A stretch of DNA of 64,000 nt from Oscarella lobularis (lineage: Eukaryota; Porifera; Homoscleromorpha; Homosclerophorida; Oscarellidae). The stretch covers positions 2,604,001 to 2,668,000 of the forward strand of contig NC_089183.1 of the NCBI RefSeq assembly GCF_947507565.1, read 5' to 3'. The stretch's first letter is position 1. Each line of letters begins with the position of its first letter. The notes below the pieces were generated by a model that did no database searches, was not told where the DNA came from, and saw nothing but the letters and a program-made list of their open reading frames with translations. The position numbers and the translations under genes were made by a program. Positions 54,052 to 64,000 of the stretch are shown piece by piece.

Positions 54052-56484
54052 TCAGTCTCCTTTGTGCACCGGACATGCCTTCATTACTGCGTCGAACTGG
54101 TCTTCCAACTCCGCTGGAATTGAGAGCCCAGAAACCACATCGGCACCGACTTCTTTTCTCAGAAGGCACAAAGGACACAACCCAGTTTGGGCGAAATACT
54201 TCTGAGCATCAAAGTCGCTGCAAAAGTATGCCAGATGGTTCAAGCCAAAAGCAGAGACAGCGGGGAATTCAGAGCAGTTGCAAACATTCACCAAAGGCAC
54301 AAGTGTCGTGTAATAATAGCAGTCAGGATAATTTAGTTCGGCTTTAGTTGTGCGTTCAAAAAAGCCTCTTTCATAGTCGCTGTTTCCGAACACCTTAGCA
54401 ATCAGAGCATCTTTGCTTTCGACATCGTTAGGCCAGATTGAGTCCAGATCGTCGTTGACAATAAGGAGTGCAGCCAAATACGAAGAGGCGACACGCATTC
54501 TCTCAGTTTGCGAACACGACGCCGCATCAACAATAGCCTTGATGACTTTTCGCGAGCACACTGTATGCGCCAAGGGGCGAATTTCAGCAATGTAAGACAG
54601 GAATTCAACAGCCACGCAGTAACTCGTCTTACCCCTACCAGCATGAAAATAAAAATACGAGCCTCTTAGAGCCACTTCTGCCAAATTGTCCACAGCTTCA
54701 GGAACTTCGACGAAATCTTGGAACAGACTCGGCAGCCCATAGCACAGTGAACAAAGAGCTCGAACAGAAGAAGAAGCTCCGAAAAGAAAGTCGCTGAGGT
54801 AATACCCCCCCTTATATAGCATTCTCTCAACTTCAATTTCAGAATAGACGACACGGCTTAGGCGAACGCACAATTTAGAAAGATTGCTTTTATTTTTAGC
54901 CAAGTGTTGACGAACGATTGCCGGCACTTTTTCGAACAATCTTTTTAGCGTGTGGTACTTCGAATACGAGTGGTCCGGAAGATTGCTAATGACTGCCACA
55001 GCCAAATGCAAAAGAAGAGGTTGTGAACAAATAAACGGCGAGAAATGAAAAACACTTGACACTAGGGCTTCAACAAAACAGTTCACATCTCTCATACCAT
55101 CACTCACGGCAAAGTCGTCTGAAAATTCCCGAAGCAGAGGGAAAATCCTTGGATTAAGAAATTTCCGAAAAAAATATTCTAGCAGACCACAAGCATGGTG
55201 GCCTAAGACAAGTGGCTTCTTGTGTTTCTCAATATCCGTTTTCATTTTGCTGGACAAGCTGGCGAAAAACTCAGCGATGACCTTTGCTATCTTAAAATCC
55301 TTCTCAGTCTGCATGCGAAGCAGTCCCGCGTAAAGCATTGACGAGACTGGAGAAGGAATCACCTCGCCGCTGCGCCGCAATACTCTTTGGTCATAAAGAG
55401 TAACAACATCAGAAAAAGCAGCGTAATTTCTCAAAGCGTGCTTGCTGCAATAATCATGAACGTTCTCCCCAGTCGAAATTTGACAGGTCTCAGCGCCAAG
55501 ATCATATTTATTATTATATTCATCCATTTTCTCAAGAAATTTGAGTTGACTGAATCGATTAGTAGCTCTTAGAACGTCGCATACGCAATCCATGGAGAGA
55601 GTGTCTGAGCATTCAAGGTGAGTAAGTGAAGAAGAAATGGTTAGAATTTCGTAAAGGGCCTGTTTTACGCTTGCATCGGATTTGCCGTCACGGCGCCAAG
55701 AAACGTAAGAGAGATCAAGACTGCTCAAAAGGCCAAGCTTGGAAAAAAACGCTGAAATGTTAGAACTTAGCGTTGCAGTGAATTTCGATTCTGTGACAGG
55801 GACGACGTACAACGAATTGAGGCCGAGATGTTTGAGACGAACACATGCGAGACAGTCAGCCGTGGAAAACACTTCCAAAAGGCTAACAGGAATTCCAGAA
55901 ATGCATAGATGCTCCAGTAGAGGTAGACTCGATACAAAAATACGCAGCTCTTCAAGAGAAACGGACGTGAATCCAATGTCCAAATGCCTTAGATTTGAAA
56001 AATGCGGAAGTTCGACTAATCCAATTTCGCCAATGACATGACGAGCAGAGAAGCTTGTCAATGACGTCATGCACTTGTCCTCGACGATTTTCAAAAAAGG
56101 AGTCGACAGATCCGCCCAACACGGACTGAACGATATGTCAATGCTCGTCACGTTGACCAATTCTGCTATTTTGTCGACGAATGCGTTTGGATCGACATCA
56201 ATACAGTAGAGAGGCAACGCAGTCAAACGAATGCGATTTCGATCGAGTAGAATATCGAGGACGCCTGCTGTTAGCTTTCCACGTCGAGCCAGTCCGTCGA
56301 TAATGCGGTTGGCGATAGGCGAAGGCAAGCGGATTGAAAACGTGGGGTCCCCGAGAAGAATCTCGGCGAGAGAGGGCAAAGGAGACGCTGGTATGTCACC
56401 CAGTGAAGACAAATGCGGAACAAAAAACGTTTCGCACAGACTTTGGACGGCCCAATCGGAGAGCGTGTCGAGATGAACGTCCAT
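54052..56484 (-). CDS. ZYG11/ZER1-like protein, copy 4
   Basis: 810 residues, intronless. Starts MDVHLDTLSDWAVQSLCETF at 56484; LRR-like repeats (VTSIDISFSPCWADLSTPFL, LRHLDIGFTSVSLEELRIFV) then ARM-like helices, ending GLCPLCLLRKEVG and CPVHKGD. It forms the inverted half of the FBXO22-ZYG11 duplication with copy 3 and is the intact member. Compared with copies 1 and 2 the middle third has diverged most. A role as a CUL2 adaptor is family inference. Divergently arranged with the DBB-like gene, ATGs 146 bp apart. Confidence 0.65.
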   Translation of the reverse strand: MDVHLDTLSDWAVQSLCETFFVPHLSSLGDIPASPLPSLAEILLGDPTFSIRLPSPIANRIIDGLARRGKLTAGVLDILLDRNRIRLTALPLYCIDVDPNAFVDKIAELVNVTSIDISFSPCWADLSTPFLKIVEDKCMTSLTSFSARHVIGEIGLVELPHFSNLRHLDIGFTSVSLEELRIFVSSLPLLEHLCISGIPVSLLEVFSTADCLACVRLKHLGLNSLYVVPVTESKFTATLSSNISAFFSKLGLLSSLDLSYVSWRRDGKSDASVKQALYEILTISSSLTHLECSDTLSMDCVCDVLRATNRFSQLKFLEKMDEYNNKYDLGAETCQISTGENVHDYCSKHALRNYAAFSDVVTLYDQRVLRRSGEVIPSPVSSMLYAGLLRMQTEKDFKIAKVIAEFFASLSSKMKTDIEKHKKPLVLGHHACGLLEYFFRKFLNPRIFPLLREFSDDFAVSDGMRDVNCFVEALVSSVFHFSPFICSQPLLLHLAVAVISNLPDHSYSKYHTLKRLFEKVPAIVRQHLAKNKSNLSKLCVRLSRVVYSEIEVERMLYKGGYYLSDFLFGASSSVRALCSLCYGLPSLFQDFVEVPEAVDNLAEVALRGSYFYFHAGRGKTSYCVAVEFLSYIAEIRPLAHTVCSRKVIKAIVDAASCSQTERMRVASSYLAALLIVNDDLDSIWPNDVESKDALIAKVFGNSDYERGFFERTTKAELNYPDCYYYTTLVPLVNVCNCSEFPAVSAFGLNHLAYFCSDFDAQKYFAQTGLCPLCLLRKEVGADVVSGLSIPAELEDQFDAVMKACPVHKGD

Positions 56485-56630
56485 GTCGAACTGTATAATC
56501 CGGGTTTGTGAGAGCCGACTCGATCACGTGCCAAGCCCCTACACCACGCGACGGATTTTTTGCTCTCTGTGCAGCCCTGCTCACCACGCGACTGATTTCC
56601 GCTTTCTGAGTCTCTGCAGCAAGAGGAATC
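56485..56630. promoter_or_regulatory. probable bidirectional promoter
   Basis: Only 146 bp separate the ATG of ZYG11-like copy 4 (leftward) from the ATG of the DBB-like gene (rightward). The same leader occurs 5' of copy 3 (51880-52010) without a DBB-like gene. No TATA-like box was seen; a CACGTG E-box occurs at about 56525. Confidence 0.4.
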
Positions 56631-57468
56631 ATGGAGGTATGCATTTCTCGGCACGCATTTGTTCACTAGATGGGCTTGTAAGCATATTGGCTCGTTGCGA
56701 AAGTCGTTTTGGCGGGTCCCATTGGGGGCCCTGTCCGTCTGCAAGTGCAGTATGATATGATAGAGTCGTGTACGCACGACGATGTTGAATCTAGCGACGT
56801 TGGGCATGGATTCGCGAATTTTCTATTTCTCTCTCTTTCAGGATTCTTGTATAGTGTACGGCGAACTGTCTGAAAAGAGCGGAGCGGACTACAGGCTCTA
56901 TATCCAAAGCCTCTTCCAAAGCGATGATGGATTCGAGCCGCTAAACGTCAAATCTTACGAAATCGGTTTGCACCGGAAACACGCCTTACAAACTCTAGGG
57001 CGTCATCTCGGAGTTATAAATCAATGGGATCCAATTTCGTCTGAACAAGGTGCAATACCTTATCGCGCACATGTTAACCTTCATTGAGAGAATAATTGTA
57101 TTATTCGCAATAAAATAGGCAAAATTGAGCCGGCTATTTGCCTCCTAACTGGCCAAAGGACTCGCATTGGTCTTTTCAAGCCGCGCGATACAAAGTTTTG
57201 GTCGTGCAAAAGCGTAAATCCAGAACGAATTGAAATGATCTCGATTCCAGCGCACAACTACTTTTTCGCCGAGATATCCGAGTCCACACGACCGGAATTG
57301 CTGTGGGAGAAGGCGTTTGCAATAGAGAAGAATGCCACGGCAATCGATCACGCTTTTTCATCGAATCACTCTCTATTTCCAACAAGCGTCAAGAGCGTCT
57401 TTGCCGCGGTTTTTCTGAATACAGAAAACATATTGAGTACCTACAACAGAAAACAGAAAACATATTGA
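56631..57468 (+). CDS. BCAP/BANK/Dof (DBB)-like adaptor, truncated by satellite DNA
   Basis: Exons 56631-56636 (ATG GAG only), 56842-57049 and 57119 onward; GT-AG, phases 0 and 1. N-terminal part DSCIVYGELSEKSGADYRLY and IQSLFQSDDGFEPL recalls the TIR-like start of BCAP/BANK proteins. The third exon has GLFKPRDTKFWSCKSVNPER, then RPELLWEKAFAIEKNATAID and a stretch similar to the DBB helices. DBB adaptors link receptors to PI3K. The frame then runs into the 25 bp satellite at about 57416 and stops within three repeat units; the usual ankyrin and proline-rich parts are absent, so it is a 3'-truncated gene or one whose next exon lies past the satellite. Confidence 0.45.
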
Positions 57469-60400
57469 GTACCTACAACAGAAAACAGAAAACATATTGA
57501 GTACGTTCAACAGAAAACATATTGAATACGTTTAACAGAAAACATAATGAGTACCTTCAACAGAAAACATATTGAGTACCTTCAACAGAAAACATAATGA
57601 GTACCTTCAACAGAAAACATATTGAGTACCTTCAACAGAAAACAGAAAACATATTGAGTACGTTCAACAGAAAACAGAAAACAGATTGAGACCTACAACA
57701 GAAAACAGAAAACATTGAGTACCTACAACAGAAAAAGAAAACAGATTGAGTACACTGTACCTACAACAGAAAACAGAAAACATATTGAGTACGTTCAACA
57801 GAAAACATATTGAATACGTTTAACAGAAAACATAATGAGTACCTTCAACAGAAAACATATTGAGTACCTTCAACAGAAAACGTAATGAGTACCTTCAACA
57901 GAAAACATATTGAGTACCTTCAACAGAAAACAGAAAACATATTGAGTACCTACAACAGAAAACAGAAAACATATTGAGTACGTTCAACAGAAAACATATT
58001 GAATACGTTTAACAGAAAACATAATGAGTACCTTCAACAGAAAACATTTTGAGTACCTTCAACAGAAAACATAATGAGTACCTTCAACAGAAAACATAAT
58101 GAGTACCTTCAACAGAAAACATATTGAGTACCTTCAACAGAAAACAGAAAACATATTGAGTACCTACAACAGAAAACAGAAAACATATTGAGTACCTTCA
58201 ACAGAAAACATAATGAGTACCTTCAACAGAAAACATAATGAGTACCTTCAACAGAAAACAGAAAACATATTGAGTACCTACAACAGAAAACAGAAAACAT
58301 ATTGAGTACGTTCAACAGAAAACATATTGAATACGTTTAACAGAAAACATAATGAGTACCTTCAACAGAAAACATATTGAGTACCTTCAACAGAAAACAT
58401 AATGAGTACCTTCAACAGAAAACATAATGAGTACCTTCAACAGAAAACATATTGAGTACCTTCAACAGAAAACAGAAAACATATTGAGTACCTACAACAG
58501 AAAACAGAAAACATATTGAGTACCTTCAACAGAAAAGATAATGAGTACCTTCAACAGAAAACATAATGAGTACCTTCAACAGAAAACAGAAAACATATTG
58601 AGTACCTACAACAGAAAACAGAAAACATATTGAGTACGTTCAACAGAAAACATATGGAATACGTTTAACAGAAAACATAATGAGTACCTTCAACAGAAAA
58701 CATATTGAGTACCTTCAACAGAAAACCGAAAACATATTGAGTACGTTCAACAGAAAACAGAAAACAGATTGAGACCTACAACAGAAAACAGAAAACATTG
58801 AGTACCTACAACAGAAAAAGAAAACAGATTGAGTACACTGTACCTACAACAGAAAACAGAAAACATATTGAGTATGTTCAACAGAAAACATATTGAATAC
58901 GTTTAACAGAAAACATAATGAGTACCTTCAACAGAAAACATATTGAGTACCTTCAACAGAAAACGTAATGAGAACCTTCAACAGAAAACATATTGAGTAC
59001 CTTCAACAGAAAACAGAAAACATATTGAGTACCTACAACAGAAAACAGAAAACATATTGAGTACGTTCAACAGAAAACATATTGAATACGTTTAACAGAA
59101 AACATAATGAGTACCTTCAACAGAAAACATTTTGAGTACCTTCAACAGAAAACATAATGAGTACCTTCAACAGAAAATATAATGAGTACCTTCAACAGAA
59201 AACATATTGAGTACCTTCAACAGAAAACAGAAAACATATTGAGTACGTTCAACAGAAAACATATTGAATACGTTTAACAGAAAACATAATGAGTACCTTC
59301 AACAGAAAACATATTGAGTACCTTCAACAGAAAACGTAATGAGTACCTTCAACAGAAAACATATTGAGTACCTTCAACAGAAAACAGAAAACATATTGAG
59401 TACCTACAACAGAAAACAGAAAACATATTGAGTACGTTCAACAGAAAACATATTGAATACGTTTAACAGAAAACATAATGAGTACCTTCAACAGAAAATA
59501 TTTTGAGTACCTTCAACAGAAAACATAATGAGTACCTTCAACAGAAAACATATTGAGTACCTTCAACAGAAAACAGAAAACATATTGAGTACCTACAACA
59601 GAAAACAGAAAACATATTGAGTACCTTCAACAGAAAACATAATGAGTACCTTCAACAGAAAACATAATGAGTACCTTCAACAGAAAACAGAAAACATATT
59701 GAGTACGTTCAACAGAAAACATATTGAATACGTTTAACAGAAAACATAATGAGTACCTTCAACAGAAAACATATTGAGTACCTTCAACAGAAAACGTAAT
59801 GAGTACCTTCAACAGAAAACATATTGAGTACCTTCAACAGAAAACAGAAAACATATTGAGTACCTACAACAGAAAACAGAAAACATATTGAGTACGTTCA
59901 ACAGAAAACATATTGAATACGTTTAACAGAAAACATAATGAGTACCTTCAACAGAAAACATTTTGAGTACCTTCAACAGAAAACATAATGAGTACCTTCA
60001 ACAGAAAACATAATGAGTACCTTCAACAGAAAACATATTGAGTACCTTCAACAGAAAACAGAAAACATATTGAGTACGTTCAACAGAAAACAGAAAACAT
60101 ATTGAGTACCTACAACAGAAAACAGAAAACATATTGAGTACGTTCAACAGAAAACATATTGAATACGTTTAACAGAAAACATAATGAGTACCTTCAACAG
60201 AAAACATATTGAGTACCTTCAACAGAAAACGTAATGAGTACCTTCAACAGAAAACATATTGAGTACCTTCAACAGAAAACAGAAAACATATTGAGTACCT
60301 ACAACAGAAAACAGAAAACATATTGAGTACGTTCAACAGAAAACATATTGAATACGTTTAACAGAAAACATAATGAGTACCTTCAACAGAAAATATTTTG

Positions 60401-63400
60401 AGTACCTTCAACAGAAAACATAATGAGTACCTTCAACAGAAAACATATTGAGTACCTTCAACAGAAAACAGAAAACATATTGAGTACCTACAACAGAAAA
60501 CAGAAAACATATTGAGTACCTTCAACAGAAAACATAATGAGTACCTTCAACAGAAAACATAATGAGTACCTTCAACAGAAAACAGAAAACATATTGAGTA
60601 CGTTCAACAGAAAACATATTGAATACGTTTAACAGAAAACATAATGAGTACCTTCAACAGAAAACATATTGAGTACCTTCAACAGAAAACGTAATGAGTA
60701 CCTTCAACAGAAAACATATTGAGTACCTTCAACAGAAAACAGAAAACATATTGAGTACCTACAACAGAAAACAGAAAACATATTGAGTACGTTCAACAGA
60801 AAACATATTGAATACGTTTAACAGAAAACATAATGAGTACCTTCAACAGAAAACATTTTGAGTACCTTCAACAGAAAACATAATGAGTACCTTCAACAGA
60901 AAACATAATGAGTACCTTCAACAGAAAACATATTGAGTACCTTCAACAGAAAACAGAAAACATATTGAGTACGTTCAACAGAAAACAGAAAACATATTGA
61001 GTACCTACAACAGAAAACAGAAAACATATTGAGTACGTTCAACAGAAAACATATTGAATACGTTTAACAGAAAACATAATGAGTACCTTCAACAGAAAAC
61101 ATATTGAGTACCTTCAACAGAAAACATAATGAGTACCTTCAACAGAAAACATATTGAGTACCTTTAACAGAAAACAGAAAACATATTGAGTACGTTCAAC
61201 AGGAAACAGAAAACAGATTGAGACCTACAACAGAAAACAGAAAACATTGAGTACCTACAACAGAAAACAGAAAACATATTGAGTACGTTCAACAGAAAAC
61301 ATATTGAATACGTTTAACAGAAAACATAATGAGTACCTTCAACAGAAAACATTGAGTACCTTCAACAGAAAACGAAATCAGTACCTTCAACAGAAAACAT
61401 ATTGAGTACCTTCAACAGAAAACAGAAAACATATTGAGTACGTTCAACAGAAAACATATTGAATACGTTTAACAGAAAACATAATGAGTACCTTCAACAG
61501 AAAACATATTGAGTACCTTCAACAGAAAACAGAAAACATATTGAGTACCTACAACAGAAAACAGAAAACATATTGAGTACGTTCAACAGAAAACATATTG
61601 AATACGTTTAACAGAAAACATAATGAGTACCTTCAACAGAAAACATATTGAGTACCTTCAACAGAAAACATAATGAGTACCTTCAACAGAAAACATATTG
61701 AGTACCTTCAACAGAAAACATATTGAGTACGTTCAACAAAAAACATATTCAATACGTTTAACAGAAAACATAATGAGTACCTTCAACAGAAAACATAATG
61801 AGTACCTTCAACAGAAAACGTATTGAGTACCTACAACAGAAAACAGAAAACATATTGAGTACGTTCAACAGAAAACATAATGAGTACCTTCAACAGAAAA
61901 CACATTCAGTACCTTCAACAGAAAACATATTGAGTACCTAAAACAGAAAACATATTTAGTACCTTCAACAGAAAACATATTGAGTACCTACAACAGAAAA
62001 CACATTGAGTACCTACAACAGAAAACACATTGAGTACCTTCAACAGAAAACACATTCAGTACCTTCAACAGAAAACATATTGAGTAACTAAAACAGAAAA
62101 CATATTGAGTACCTACAACAGAAAACGCATTCAGTACCTTCAACAGAAAACACATTCAGTACCTTCAACAGAAACATTGAGTACCTACAACAGAAAACAC
62201 ATTGAGTACCTGCAACAGAAAACATATTGAGTACCTACAACCGAAAACACATTCAGTACCTTCAACAGAAAACATTGAGTACCTTCAACAGAAAACACAT
62301 TGAGTACCTTCGACAGAAAACACATTCAGTACCTTCAACAGAAAACATATTGAGTACCTAAAACAGAAAACATATTGAGTACCTACAACAGAAAACACAT
62401 TCAGTACCTTCAACAGAAAACACATTCAGTACCTTCAACAGAAACATTGAGTACCTACAACAGAAAACACATTGAGTACCTGCAACAGAAAACATATTGA
62501 GTACCTTCAACAGAAAACATATTGAGTACCTTCAACAGAAAACAGAAAACATATTGAGTACGTTCAACAGAAAACATATTGAATACGTTTAACAGAAAAC
62601 ATAATGAGTACCTTCAACAGAAAACATATTGAGTACCTTCAACAGAAAACGTAATGAGTACCTTCAACAGAAAACATATTGAGTACCTTCAACAGAAAAC
62701 ATATTGAGTACCTTCAACAGAAAACATAATGAGTACCTTCAACAGAAAACATATTGAGTACCTTCAACAGAAAACATATTGAGTACGTTCAACAAAAAAC
62801 ATATTCAATACGTTTAACAGAAAACATAATGAGTACCTTCAACAGAAAACATAATGAGTACCTTCAACAGAAAACGTATTGAGTACCTACAACAGAAAAC
62901 AGAAAACATATTGAGTACGTTCAACAGAAAACATAATGAGTACCTTCAACAGAAAACACATTCAGTACCTTCAACAGAAAACATATTGAGTACCTAAAAC
63001 AGAAAACATATTTAGTACCTTCAACAGAAAACATATTGAGTACCTACAACAGAAAACACATTGAGTACCTACAACAGAAAACACATTGAGTACCTTCAAC
63101 AGAAAACACATTCAGTACCTTCAACAGAAAACATATTGAGTAACTAAAACAGAAAACATATTGAGTACCTACAACAGAAAACGCATTCAGTACCTTCAAC
63201 AGAAAACACATTCAGTACCTTCAACAGAAACATTGAGTACCTACAACAGAAAACACATTGAGTACCTGCAACAGAAAACATATTGAGTACCTACAACCGA
63301 AAACACATTCAGTACCTTCAACAGAAAACATTGAGTACCTTCAACAGAAAACACATTGAGTACCTTCGACAGAAAACACATTCAGTACCTTCAACAGAAA

Positions 63401-64000
63401 ACATATTGAGTACCTAAAACAGAAAACATATTGAGTACCTACAACAGAAAACACATTCAGTACCTTCAACAGAAAACACATTCAGTACCTTCAACAGAAA
63501 CATTGAGTACCTACAACAGAAAACACATTGAGTACCTGCAACAGAAAACATATTGAGTACCTTCAACAGAAAACATATTGAGTACCTTCAACAGAAAACA
63601 GAAAACATATTGAGTACGTTCAACAGAAAACATATTGAATACGTTTAACAGAAAACATAATGAGTACCTTCAACAGAAAACATATTGAGTACCTTCAACA
63701 GAAAACGTAATGAGTACCTTCAACAGAAAACATATTGAGTACCTTCAACAGAAAACAGAAAACATATTGAGTACCTACAACAGAAAACAGAAAACATATT
63801 GAGTACGTTCAACAGAAAACATATTGAATACGTTTAACAGAAAACATAATGAGTACCTTCAACAGAAAACATTTTGAGTACCTTCAACAGAAAACATAAT
63901 GAGTACCTTCAACAGAAAACATATTGAGTACCTTCAACAGAAAACATATTGAGTACCTTCAACAGAAAACAGAAAACATATTGAGTACCTACAACAGAAA
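57416..64000. repeat. 25 bp satellite array with higher-order structure, extends beyond window
   Basis: The base unit is 25 bp, for example ACAGAAAACATATTGAGTAC then cttca; 32 bp variants add ACAGAAA. About 240 units in 6.6 kb. Longer periods are visible from unique variants: 1083 bp (57681/58764 and 57751/58834), 895 bp (59491/60386, marked by aaaatatttt) and 1056 bp (61731/62787 and 62311/63367). Units contain TTGAGT/TAATGAGT, so every frame meets a stop quickly; non-coding. The array reaches the window end. Confidence 0.95.

Noticed and set aside
57416-64000. CRISPR-like array because of regular short repeats
   Set aside because: Units are directly adjacent with no unique spacers, unit length varies (25/32 bp), and the surroundings are animal genes with introns.
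1-64000. tRNA or rRNA genes
   Set aside because: No cloverleaf-like A/B box pairs or rRNA-like conserved stretches were recognised by eye; absence is not proven.

Overview
The window looks like nuclear DNA from an early-branching animal, most likely a sponge; that placement is inference. Genes have very short GT-AG introns (about 45-75 bp, all phase-consistent where I could check). Families present are animal-type: ROCO/death-domain, CARD, BTB, kelch, ZYG11-like, FBXO22-like, SLC18-type transporter, F-BAR/C1 and a BCAP/BANK (DBB)-like adaptor. TATA-like boxes precede several genes. There is no sign of operons or bacterial signals.

Layout. 1.0-5.9 kb: an LRR-Roc-COR protein with two death domains. 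7.2-10.2 kb: a second copy of its LRR half joined in frame to the C-terminal half of a flavin amine oxidase. 11.6-14.9 kb: tandem genes for long-helix proteins with one central hydrophobic segment. 15.7-17.6 kb: a truncated BTB gene, a molybdo-flavoenzyme 2Fe-2S exon fragment and a broken SLC18-like transporter. 19.0-23.4 kb: two BTB genes in a duplicated block, with a Uma2-like nuclease-fold gene between them. 23.7-25.1 kb: a kelch gene. 25.7-27.9 kb: a CARD protein. 29.7-32.8 kb: a many-exon F-BAR/C1 gene. 33.2-45.5 kb: a tandem ~6.1 kb duplication of [ZYG11-like, cupin_5, amine oxidase, interspersed repeat]. 45.8-47.3 kb: a second broken SLC18-like gene carrying a 101 bp foldback element. 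47.7-56.5 kb: a ~4.6 kb duplication of [FBXO22-like (+), ZYG11-like (-)]. 56.6-57.5 kb: a DBB-adaptor gene running into a 25 bp satellite that fills the rest of the window (~6.6 kb).

The main theme is local duplication followed by decay. In most duplicated pairs one copy is open and the other has a small indel (amine oxidase, cupin, FBXO22-like and ZYG11-like), and both SLC18 copies are broken. Segments have also been recombined: the LRR/amine-oxidase chimera sits in a copied block that ends in an SLC18 C-terminal fragment, in the same order as at 44-46 kb. Several intact genes belong to families that serve as cullin-ligase substrate receptors (BTB, ZYG11, F-box) or death-fold signalling proteins, which in invertebrates often expand as immune repertoires; that reading is inference. 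All exon models come from reading splice sites and phases by eye, without transcripts.
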